The translations under genes and the position numbers were made by a program. Below are positions 21,854 through 33,600 of a DNA stretch of 64,000 nucleotides, one piece after another. Source of the stretch: Takifugu bimaculatus (Eukaryota; Chordata; Actinopteri; Tetraodontiformes; Tetraodontidae); the NCBI GenBank assembly GCA_004026145.2, contig CP034993.1:13798272-13862271 (forward strand), read 5' to 3'. The notes beneath the pieces are model-generated. The model saw nothing but the letters and a program-made list of their open reading frames with translations, was not told the origin of the DNA and did no database searches. Every line of letters begins with the position of its first letter. Position 1 is the first letter of the stretch.

Positions 21854-24800
21854 ATGGGGCCGACAGGTGAGCCCTCTCCTGCTGGTTTGCTCTGTAAACG
21901 AACCGGGTTCGTGTTAAATGGAGCATTTAGCTGCCATGTTAAAGACATTAATGTTATCTGACTGCAGTCATGAGCTAACGTTAGCCTTGGTAATGGTCTG
22001 AGCACCGCTAGCTCTGGTGGATAAGTGTGGATAAGTTTTGAAAAGATCTAGAAATATACCCGTATTCCCCAAACAGACTAAAATTAATCTGTTCTTATTT
22101 TGTTTTTGAAATGATTTTTGTTACGTTTGCATGTTTCTGGGTCGTTCGACTGTGTCCTGTTTGTGTAGCATTTAGCTAGCTAACGCTGCTTATTCACGCT
22201 GCTCACGTTCGGACTTTATACGTAAAGCTTCCGAAATCCTGGGTGTAACTGATAATTTGCATTTTGTTTGTTTCATTATAATTTCCAGACGAAATTAAGA
22301 TCCGTGTCTGGTGAAGAGACCAGGATTCTGAATTATAGTGATCATATTCGATTATATCTTTTTAATTTTTAATTTTTAAAGTACTACAACATGCTGAGAT
22401 TTACTGCTATAATAACCATTTTTGGTGAGGGGCGCATAACAGCGCGTGCATGTGTACATGTGCACGTTTGACACCATCTGGTTGAGCTGCAGAGAAATGC
22501 AGGTTCAACTATATTTGTTTGGGAGGCTGATTAGTCGGATTATTGATCCAGGCTGATTTCATTCATTCATTCATTCATTCATTCATTCATTCATTCATTC
22601 TTTCATTCATTTGTGGCTGATTTGATCGAAGTGTTTTATTGAAACGTTCCTCGTTTGTCTGCTGTCGCCTGATGCTGCACAAGCACGACGGAGAGCGATC
22701 GAACCGCCTGCGAGCGTCTCGTGTCCCATCTCTGCCTCTTCTCCTCTCAGGTCAGGTGGTGTTTGGAAACCCGGCGCCGGTCTGCTCCGTGAACCGGCTG
22801 CGTTGGGACCTGAGTCCTGATCAGATCAGCCAGCTGGCCAACGAGCTGATCAGGGACACCAAGAAGGTGTACGATGGCGTGGGGGCGCTCGCCCTGGACG
22901 GCGTCACCTTCGAGAACACGCTGAAGGCCCTCGCCGACGTGGAGGTGGAGTACACAGGTGAGCTGGCGTGGGCCGGGAGGGACGCCGTCCTGGACCCTAG
23001 AGTCTTGGTTCATTAGGCGCTCGAGGCAGAACCGAAGCCCCACCATCCTGATGCAGAACCGAGCCGTCGATCCAGACACGTCAGAACCGCCTAATTAAGA
23101 ACTGTTATGTGTGCAGTGCTGCATCTGGCCACCAGAGGTCATCCAAATGTTCCTGAATGTTCTCACTCTTCACAGTCTGCCGTTTGCTGGGGTCTATTTT
23201 CAGCGGCGGATGGATCTGCTGCTCTGAGTCTCCAGAATGTTCTGTGCACGGACAGCGCGTCTGAATAAAGCGCGAACCTGACAGCAGGTCACATGACCCG
23301 GCCTTTGTGCGGCCTGAAGCGATGAGTCGGCAGTTTTTTTGCGGCTCATCAGCAGTTCAGAGCGCGGTTGTTTGCTCCCGCGGTGACGGAGACTTTAGCC
23401 CCAACTCGGCAGCTTTGATCTCTTCCTTTATGGACACCTTAAATGTGCAGGATCATTCAGTAGCTAACCTGTGGCCGTTGCCATGGTGACAGGACAGGCT
23501 AGCATCAGGGGGACAGCCCGAGACGCTTGTCTGCACGTCGGCTGACGTGGTCCAAACGGTGTCGGATATTTGTGAATATTTGATATTTGCGATGATTGAA
23601 AGTATGAAAAACATGAAGGAGAGTGACCTCTCCTCTCTGACTCCTCCCTCCTGTGGTTGGCCCCGCCCCCCGCAGTTCAGAGGAACATGCTGGACTTCCC
23701 GCAGCACGTGTCGCCCTGTAAGGAGGTGCGAGCGGCGAGCACGGAGGCTGACAAGCGTCTGTCGGAGTTCGACGTGGAGATGAGCATGCGGGAGGACGTC
23801 TACCGGAGGGTGGTGGCGCTGGAGGTGAGCGGCGGCGGCGGCGGCGGAACGTCTCCTGGTGTCGGAGACGCCGCAGGTGACCTGATGTTTGCGTTGGTCT
23901 GCAGAAGCAGCTGGACGCCGGCAGCCTGAACGCAGAATCCAGACGCTACTTGGACCGACTGCTGAAGCTGGGGAGGAGGAACGGCCTCCACCTGCCCCCA
24001 GAGACCCAGGAGGTGACCTTTGCTCTCAGCTCGGGGGGCAACGATGGGCGGAGAAAGCTTTAACTTTAACTCCTCTGTAACAGGAGATCAAAAGCATCAA
24101 GAAGAAGCTGAGCAACCTGTGCATCGACTTCAACAAGAACTTGAACGAGGACACCACCAGCCTGTCCTTCAGCCGAGAGGAGCTGGGTGAGTCTGCCGCG
24201 TCTGGCGCCCCCTGCCGGCCACACGTGACACCATCTCTGTTGGGTTTTGGTTCCAGGCGGCCTCCCCGAGGACTTCCTGAGCTCTCTGGAGAAGGACGGA
24301 GACAAGCTGAAGGTCACCCTCAAGTATCCTCATTACTTCCCCACCATTAAGAAATGTTTCATCCCAGAAACCCGGCAGAAGCTGGAGGAGGCCTTCAACT
24401 CCCGCTGCAAAGAGGTGAGTGAACGTGGAGCTCGTGGAGCTCGTGGAGCTCCTCAGGCCTGCGGTGGCCCATGCGTGAGATGTTTGCTGAGCCGGCTGGT
24501 TTGTCCTCAGGAGAACTCGGCCATCCTGAAGGAGCTGGTGCAGCTCCGCGCTCAGAAGAGCGCTCTGCTTGGCTTCAGCACCCACGCCGACTTCATCTTG
24601 GAGATGAACATGGCCAAATCTGGGAAGAAGGTGGCCGTCTTTCTGGGTGAGTGAGTGCTGCTGCTGCCCCCAGATCTTCAGGTCAGACAGGAAGAAGCAA
24701 CGGTTCTGCTTCCTGTTGGTCCTCCAGAGGAGCTGTCCCGTAAGCTGAAGCCGCTGGGCGATGAAGAGCGAAGCACCATCCTCCAGCTGAAGGAGAAGGA

Positions 24801-26468
24801 GTCTCAGAAGAGGAACCTGCCTTTCAGCGGCGAGCTCCATGCCTGGGACATGAGATACTACATGACACAGGTGAGTTCTGAACGGCCACCACTAGGCGGC
24901 GCCACTGGCCAATACCTCATCCCTCTACTCCGCTGCAGGTGGAGGAGACCCAGTACGCTGTGGACCAGAACCTGTTGAAGGAGTATTTCCCCATGGAGGT
25001 GGTGACTCAGGGCCTGTTGGCCATCTACCAGGAGCTCCTGGGTCTCTCCTTCCAGCTGGTGGACGGCGCACCGGTCTGGCACCCTGACGTGACTCTCTAC
25101 TCCGTCACGGACCGCGCCACCGGCCAGGTGATGGGCCAGTTCTACTTGGACCTGTATCCAAGGTGAGGACGGGGTGGGCGGGTGGTGGGCGTGGCCAGGG
25201 AGCGGGCGTGGCCAGGGAGCGGGCGTGGCCAGGGACCGGGCATGACCGCTGTGTCCTGTGCAGGGAGGGGAAGTACGGCCACGCCGCCTGCTTCGGCCTG
25301 CAGCCCGGCTGCCTGCTGCCCGACGGGACGCGCCAGATGTCGGTGGCGGCCATGGTGGCCAACTTCAGCAAGCCCACGGCCGAGGCGCCGTCGCTCCTGC
25401 AGCACGATGAGGTGGAGACCTACTTCCACGAGTTCGGCCACGTGATGCACCAGCTGTGTGCTGAGGTCAGAGGTCGGGCTCCTCGGCGTGGGGGGAAAAA
25501 CCAGCACAGTTCTGGGTCTCAGCCTGCACCGTGTGGTTCCGGTTCTGCTTTCAGGCGGACTACGCCATGTTCAGCGGGACCCACGTGGAGCGGGACTTTG
25601 TGGAAGCGCCGTCTCAGATGCTGGAGAACTGGGTCTGGGAGCGGGAGCCTCTGCTCAGGATGTCCCGTCACTACAAGACCGGCGCCGCCATCCCCGACGA
25701 CCTGATCGACAAGCTCATCAAGTCCCGCCTGGCTAACACCGGTACCTGCCAACGCTGCGTGTGGGAGGAGCTTGTCTCGTTGCTGTAGTAACCAGGAGGC
25801 CTCCTCCATCCACAGGTCTGTTCAACCTGAGGCAGATAGTTCTGGCTAAAGTGGACCAGGCTCTGCACACCCGGGAGGGGGTCGACCCGGCCGAGGAGTA
25901 CGCACGCCTCTGCGGGGAGATCCTGGGAATCCCGGCTTCTCCAGGTTGATCCAGTTCTTGATCCAGTTCTGCTCCTTCTTCACGGGTCGTTGCAGCTTTT
26001 CAAATGAGCGGAACCTGAAATTCTGGGAATTCGGATGTTGCGACCCGAGTCGAGGTCGGAACCTTTTGACCTTTTCCGTTTGTATCTGCAGGAACCAACA
26101 TGCCGGCGACCTTTGGCCACCTGGCCGGGGGCTATGACGCCCAGTACTACGGGTACCTGTGGAGTGAGGTGTTCTCCATGGACATGTTCTTCACTCGCTT
26201 CAAACAGGAAGGCATCATGAACGCCAAGGTCAGCCTCGTTAGCCTAGCTTAGCACGATGAATGAAAGCCTGGCTGACCCCTTGTTTCTCATCCCTGATTG
26301 GTCCAGGTGGGTCTAGATTACAGGAAGTTCATCCTGGGGCCCGGCGGCTCTGCAGACGCCTCTGAGATGTTGCGCAACTTCCTCGGGCGGGAGCCCAAAC
26401 AGGAAGCCTTCCTGCTGAGCAAAGGGCTAACGGTGGAGCAGGATGCTAACAAGCCGTGCGCCTGTTGA
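21854..26468 (+). CDS. thop1: Thimet oligopeptidase
   Basis: Cytosolic M3 zinc metallopeptidase that cleaves short peptides (neuropeptides, proteasome products). Fourteen exons: 21854-21866, 22751-22957, 23676-23824, 23905-24012, 24084-24186, 24257-24414, 24511-24646, 24728-24870, 24939-25162, 25264-25465, 25555-25741, 25816-25944, 26092-26228, 26307-26468. They join in phase to 685 aa, close to human THOP1 (689). The HEXXH zinc motif is HEFGH at 25427-25441, followed by FSGTHVERDFVEAPSQMLENW, which carries the downstream zinc-ligand glutamate of the family. FGHLAGGYDAQYYGYLWS near 26115 is the substrate-binding loop region. The first coding exon is only 13 bp (MGPT). There is no mitochondrial presequence, favouring THOP1 over neurolysin. 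The protein ends KPCAC, not a prenylation signal. Confidence 0.97.
22559..22610. repeat. (ATTC)n microsatellite
   Basis: Tetranucleotide run in the first intron of thop1. Confidence 0.95.
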
Positions 26469-27643
26469 TCGCCCGCGGCGCCACAGGCTGACGCTCGTGG
26501 ACTGAGACTTTGTAGAAAATGTGTAAAATTTGACACCTGAGCAGAGAATAAAAAGATTTGAGTCGATGTTTGTGTTTGAGCGTCACATTTGCAGAGGAAC
26601 AAACAACCAAACGTGACCAGACGGCGGCTGGTGACGCGACGTCCTCCGAGAGCGGCAGGTCCAAAACAGCCTGGAGGAGAATCAACACGCCATCAAACAC
26701 GCCATGGACCGCGTCTCCGTGGCAGCAAACCGCCCAGATTCTGGCCAAACTGGCGTCGGCTGTGGTGCATTTCTGCACCTTCCAGTAGTTGTATTTTCAA
26801 AATAAAAGTCTTCCTCGCCAAAATAAGTGAATCTAAACGGATCTCCTGAGAGCCACTTGATCAGTTTCAGGAATTAAGATGATTCTTTGTCTAAAAGGCT
26901 CGTTTATCTCTGCAGGAGCATCAGCTGCAGCTTCGTAATTGCTTTTGTAATCTGTAATCATCGCAGCGCTGCAGCTGTGTTCCGGCCCCCCGGGGCCCCT
27001 GGGGCCCCCCGGAGGGCCCTGCTCTGTATGCACAGCTGATCTGACCTTTGACATGTGAGGGGAAAATGACGCTTTAATTGAAGGCTATAATAAATTATCA
27101 CTTTGCTAATAGTAAAGCTAAAAACCATTAGCCTAGCTTAGCATAAAGATACACCGCGAGACATGTTAAAAATTTAATTGATCTGAATTCTGTAATTGAG
27201 TTTGTATTTTAGAAGGATTTCTTAATAATTGAGTGAACCTAAAAGGAAATTCATTTATTTGATGATGAATTTGTTTTATAAAACAATCAGTCGGATATTA
27301 ATTACAGCGGAGGTCAGAGGAGGGCGCTAAAATTAGATTAACTGAGTTAGTTTGCAAAGCTGCTGTGGTTTTATTCCGTTTTTGTTTTTCGATTTTTAAC
27401 AGAAATTTTCAGCGCTGTAGCGCTTTTGTTAGCAATCAGCTAACACAGCTAACACAGCTAACAAGGAGTGAAACATTTAGCAGAAAGATTATTACAGTTA
27501 TGATGAAACCTGTTGTGTTTTGGTCGCTTCCTTCTGTCCTGGGGGAGGTCTGTTTGTGAGGGAGAGTCTCGGAGGAGCAGGAGGAGCGGGAGGAGCGGGA
27601 GCAGCAAACACGACGGAGACTCAGGTGTGTCAGACTGAAGACG
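26469..27643. other. thop1-nwd1 intergenic interval
   Basis: AATAAA at 26547-26552 is the likely thop1 poly(A) signal. A second AATAAA follows at about 26801, after a stretch (26600-26790) with a weakly coding-like look but no splice-supported frame. The rest is AT-rich with no gene seen. Near 27000 there is a CCCCGG/GGCCCC-rich patch. Confidence 0.5.
26547..26552 (+). terminator. thop1 poly(A) signal
   Basis: AATAAA 79 bp after the thop1 stop codon. Confidence 0.75.
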
Positions 27644-30600
27644 ATGGCGAAGAGTCCAGCAGCATCAGGAGGCGCCGGCCTGCAGGACGTCCCGTCTGCA
27701 CCCAGGACGAAGGACACGTCCAACATGGTCCGAGTCTTCATCAGCTCCACACTCACAGGTCAGAACGTTTCCATGCCAACCATATCCACGACCAAGTGCA
27801 GCTGAATCCTCTCCTGCCAGTGACTTTCCTTAGCGTTAGCGTCAGCCGTGGCTTCCTGTTTCCTGTCTGCTGTGTCCTCTCGTCCTCAGACATGAGCAGT
27901 GAGCGGAAGGCCTTGCTGGACAAAGCTTACCCAGAAGTCTTTGCGTTCTGCCGCAGCCTGGGTCTCGTCTTTGAGGTTTGTTTTGCCCCCTCTCACGTGT
28001 GCAGGATCAGTGTTGACATCAAAGCGTTGACTTCCTGTTCAGGTGGTGGATCTCCACTGGGGGGTGCGTGGAGCTCCATGTGGAGACCACGGAGCAGCTG
28101 AGATCTTCCTGCAGGAGATCAGGAGGTGTCAGCGGACCTCAGCCGGCCCAGCGTTCGTCGTGAGTCCGACCGGGGTTCTTTTTGGTCCGTCCTCACAGGC
28201 CACACAACTCAGCTTCTGTTTTCCCTGAACTGGTCCTAAAGGCTCTGCTGGGGAGCCGGTATGGCCACCGAGCTCTTCCTCGGCTCATCCAGGAGAAACT
28301 CTTCATCAGTCTTCTCTCCACGCTCTCCAAAGACCCAGAAGGAGCGGAAGAGCTGCGCCGCTGGTACCTGAGGGACGACAACGCCGTCCCGCCCGTCTAC
28401 GTTCTGCAGTCAATCGCGGCTCACTTCCCCCATTACGACGACCTCCGGCCTGAGAACAGCCTCCAGCGGGAAAGGGACGCCGCCTGCTGGCGAGCCAAGG
28501 AGGCGCGCCTGTTGGAGGTTCTCCGCCGCGCCGCCGCCGCCGCCGAGGCTGCTGGTGACATCACGGCCGAGGAGAAGCAACAGTTCAACACGTCAGGTCA
28601 GAAAACTCTGAGGACTTTCTCCTGAGGTGGAGAGAAGCCCCGCCCCTTTTGAATGACCCCACCTGACGCGTCACATGACTGTTGCTGACGGCTGTGTCCT
28701 CGTCTGTTGCCGTTCTTCTCCCGCAGGTCTGGAGCAGCAGTTTGAGCTCGGCCTGTGGAAGGACGACGCCGCTCTGTCGGCTCTGGTCTTCGTGCGTGAC
28801 GCTCCTCGCCATCGTGGAAGAGCCGCTCCAAAGGGCCTCAGCAGGTTCAAGGATCTGACCGCCGACGCTCTGATGGATGTCGACGCCCAGCGGCTCCTCG
28901 CCGGCCTGAAGTCCCGTCTCCATGGTTCCTGTCAGAAGGTCCTCAACCTGCACTGTGTGGAGCTCATCAAAGGGGGCGTCGACCCCAAGCGCGGCGAGCA
29001 CGCTCAGTACCTGGACAGCGTCTGCCAGCAGTTCGTCGCTCAGATGAAGGCCCGCATCACAGCGGCGCTGGGTTCCTCGGGCCAGAGGAAGATCTGGGGA
29101 AGACTGGAGGAGGAGAAGCAGGAGGTGGCAGAAGAGGCGGCGTGGGGCTCCGCCCTCGGCGCCCGGCCGTGCGCGGGCGTCTGCGGGAGGGAGGCGCTTC
29201 TGGGGAAACTCTGCTTCGCCATCTGGGAATCTGCCGGCAGCCATCACGGCCCGCTGGTGGTGCACGGCGCCGCCGGGATGGGGAAGACGGCTCTGCTGTG
29301 CAAACTGGCGCAGGAGATGGGGGCCGTCCTGGAGGGGGGGGCGGTGGTGGTGGTCAGGCTGCTGTCCGCTCGCCACCCTCACAGACCGGACGTGGTCGGC
29401 GTCCTCCGCAGCCTCCTCCTCCAGATCTGCCAGGCACACGGTTTGTCTCCGCCCCCGCGGGTGGCGGCCAACAGCCCCCCCAGGTTGTCTGAGTCCTTCA
29501 GGAGCGTCATGGCGGAGGTGTCGCAGCGGGGGGAACACGCTTCTCATCGTCCTGGACGCTCTGGATCAGCTGTCTGACCTCCACCACGCTCACAAACTCT
29601 ACTGGTTGCCCACAAGTCTCCCACCTCGCGTTCACCTGGTGGTTTCCATGGATACCAACAGCGAGATGTTCGCTAATGCACAACTGAAGTTGGACAGCGA
29701 CGTCTTCTTTGAAGTGGGGCGTTTGGCTCCAGGTGACGGGAGGAAAATCATGGAATCGTACCTGCGAGCGGAACGGCGCTCGCTGACCCCGGAGCAGGCC
29801 GACGGCATCCTGCGGCTCTTCGCCTCCACCGGGTCGCCGCTGCACCTGCGGCTGATGCTGGCGGAGGCCCGGCGCTGGACGTCCTTCGCGCCGCGTGCTG
29901 AGGCGCGCCTGGGCGCCAGCACCGAGGCCACCGTCGCGCAGCTCTTCGTGCGGCTGGAGGAGGCGCACGGGCAGGAGGTGGTGGCCGGGGCGTTGGGGTA
30001 CCTCGCTCTGGCCAGGTGAGAGCATCACGTGCTCGCTGCTGGATGCTACGCTACAGATGCTAAACCGGAAGGGTCAGAAAACTATAACAAACTGATCGAT
30101 TCCACCTGATCCACTGATCCTCAGGGAAGGTCTGCTGGAGGCGGAGCTGCGTGACGTCATGTCCCTGGATGATGATGTCATCGGCGAGGTGTACAGGTAC
30201 TTCCCCCCTCCCTCCCCATCGTTGATACGCCTGCCCCCCCTCCTGTGGGCTCGACTCAGACGAGACCTCGTTGGTCATCTGGAGGAGCGCTGGACGGATG
30301 GCGTCGCTAGCATCACCTTCACCCACAGGTAACCTCGTACAGTCCAACAGGAAATGACCTCATGGGTCAGTGACGCCGCTGTGTGTTCAGGTGTCTGCGG
30401 GAGGCCGTTTCAGCTCGTTACCTGACAGCTGTGCGACGGGAGCGTCGCCTCAGGCACCTGGCGGAGTACTTCCTGGGTCGCTGGGCCGGGAAGCTAAAGC
30501 CAACGGCACTGCCGGGTCTGAGTTTCCTCCTCTCTGACAGAAAGGTACCGGCTCTTCAAACGGGTCCGTCTGGCCTCATGACTGGTGGGACGAGGTGGCG

Positions 30601-33600
30601 AGGTGGCGAGGTGGCGAGGTGACGAGGTGGCAGGGTGACGAGGTGGCGAGGTGATGAGGTGGCAGGGTGACGAGGTGGCGAGGTAACGAGGTGGCGAGGT
30701 GACGAGGTGGCAGGGTGGTGAGGTCACGAGGTGGCGAGGTGGCAGGGTGACGAGCTGACAAGGTGGCGAGTTGGCGAGGTTAGGGGGGGTGAGGTCACGA
30801 GGTGGCGAGGTAACAAGGTGGCGAGGTGACGAGGTGGCAGGGTGGTGAGGTCACGAGGTGGCGAGGTGGCAGGGTGACGAGGTGACGAGGTGGCGAGTTG
30901 GCGAGGTTAGGGGGGGTGAGGTCACGAGGTGGCGAGGTGGCAGGGTGACGAGGTGACGAGGTGGCGAGTTGGCGAGGTTAGGGGGGGTGAGGTCACGAGG
31001 TGGCGAGGTAACGAGGTGGCGAGGTAACAAGGTGGCGAGGTGACAAGGTGGCGAGGTGGCAGGGTGACGAGGTGGCAGGGTGACGAGGTGGTGAGGTGAC
31101 GAGGTGGCGAGGTGGCGAGGTGACGAGGTGGCGAGGTGGCAGGGTGACGAGGTGGCAAGGTGGCAGGGTGATGAGGTGACGAGGTGACGAGGTGGCAGGG
31201 TGACGAGGTGGTGAGGTCACGAGGTGGCGAGGTGGCGAGGTGACGAGGTGGCGAGGTGGCAGGGTGACGAGGTGGCAAGGTGGCAGGGTGATGAGGTGAC
31301 GAGGTGACGAGGTGGCAGGGTGACGAGGTGGTGAGGTCACGAGGTGACGAGGTGGCAAGGTGACGAGGTGACAAGGTGGTGAGGTGACGAGGTGGCGAGG
31401 TGACGAGGTGGTGAGGTGGCGAGGTGATGAGGTGGTGAGGTGGTGAGGTGGCGAGGTGGTGAGGTGGCGAGGTGGTGAGGTGACGAGGTGGCGAGGTGGC
31501 GAGGTGGTGAGGTGACGAGGTGGTGAGGTCAGGAGGTCAGGAGGTCAGGAGGTCGACCAAAACACCTCCATAGAATAATGGACGGAGCGAAGGAACAGAG
31601 GTTGCTGAAGCGCTAGAACTGACAGAAAAAAGGAGGACGTGGAAAGAATGAGGGATTCACACACCTGAGGGATTGACTGAGGACAGGTGAGGACAGGTGA
31701 GGACATGTGAGGACAGGTGAGGACATGTGAGGACATGTGAGGACAGGTGAGGACAGGTGAGGACAGGTGAGGACATGTGTGGACATGTGTGGACATGTGA
31801 GGACATGTGAAGACAGGTGAAGACATGTGAGGACAGGTGAGGACAGGTGAGGACAGGTGAGGACATGTGTGGACAGGTGAGGACAGGTGAGGACATGTGT
31901 GGACAGGTGAGGACAGGTGAGGACAGGTGAAGACATGTGAGGACAGGTGAAGACAGGTGAGGACAGGTGAGGACAGGTGAGGACATTAGGACTAAAGGAA
32001 AGAACCAAGTCTCAGAACAGAACACACTAGAAGAAGGTGATCAGAAAGTGAAACGAGCTGAATACTGGACACAAAGACACATCGTGTCCTCTGGACGTGG
32101 ACGTTAAAAGGCTTCTGTCCGCAGGTGTCCCCCCAGCCACTGTGGGTGGCTCCAGGTGTGGCCAATGTCAGGAAGCTCCAGGAGCTGACCTATCACCTGC
32201 TGCACGCTGGGCTGTGGGAGGAGCTTCGACAGGAAGTGATTGGTAATCAAAGATGTCCCCAAAATAACAGGTGAATAAAATGATGAGATCAAAGAGATCA
32301 TTGATGTGTTCAGGCAACGCAGAGTGGCTCTACTGTAAGATCCGGGTCTGCGGGGTGTCCAGCGCGATCCAGGACCTGGACCAGTGCTCCCAGCACATGG
32401 ACTGTACTGAAACCAGCCTGGTCCGAGACGCTCTGGTCCTGATGAGACCCACTATGGACTTCCTGGACGGTCAGCTGGGTCAGTTATGGGTCAGTTCTGG
32501 GTCAGTTCTGAGGCCCCCGGTTAGTAAAACATTTGTTGTTTAAAGGTTGATTTGGTTGCAGACGCGTCTCTGTTTTACACGGAACTGCTGGCCAGACTCC
32601 GCTCCTTGGCCACGCCCTTCCCTGCTGTGATTGGTCAGCTGTGTGGCCAGTGTGAGGGCTGGTTACTGGCGTGTCCTCAGCCGGTCCTCGTTCCTAAATG
32701 TAGCTTCCTGCAGCCGCCAGGTGGCGCTCTGCAACACACGCTGACCGGGCTGTGTGCAGGTCAGGACGTTTTCTCTGGGACGTCATGTCCCCCGGGGACG
32801 GTGTCCCACCCTCAGACCCCTGGGACCAGGACGGTGTCTCACCTGTTGTGTTTCCAGGTGTGGTCTGTGTGGAGGTCAGCGTGGCGGCGGACCTCCTGGT
32901 CGCAGGATCAGACGATGGCAGGATGGCGGTCTGGAACCTGACCGACCGGCAGCTCGTCCACTCGCTGTTCGGACACACAGGTTTACGCTTGTGACGTCGT
33001 GGTGATCCTCTGGGCGTGTCTGTGATGTCATATCCTGTGCTGTCTCCATTCTCAAGGTGCTGTCCTCGCCATCAAAGTGGTCGAGAGTTGTGCCGGTTGT
33101 CTCTCATTGGCTGCGGACTGTTCCCTGAGGAGGTGGAGCCTTGTGACTGGCCAGCAGCTTCTCTGCATACACAATGTCCTTGACCCCGCCCCCTCAGCGC
33201 ACCTCCACCTGTTTGAACGGGAAAGACTGTTGTTTGTCTGCAGCAGCACGCAGGTACCACGGCCGTTACGCCGAGTTCCCAGCCAGTCGTCTGTGTGAGC
33301 ACGTTACCTGTGCAGGTGACCCTGGGCAGGAGCAACGCCACCCCTGGGCGTGGCCCGGGGGGTTGGGCGCCACCCCTGGGCGTGGCCCAGAGGGTTGGGC
33401 GCCACCTCTGGGCGTGGCCCGGATGGTTGGGCGCCACCTCTGGGCGTGGCCCGGATGGTTGGGCGCCACCTCTGGGCGTGGCCCGGAGGGTTGGGCGCCA
33501 CCTCTGGGCGTGGTCCGGAGGGTTGGGCGCCACCTCTGGGCGTGGCCAGGAGGGTTGGGCGCCACCTCTGGGCGTGGCCCAGATTTGAACATCCAAAATC

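Noticed and set aside
26558..26788. Possible extra exon after thop1, with a following AATAAA
   Set aside because: No continuing frame or partner exon; kept only as a remark in the intergenic entry.
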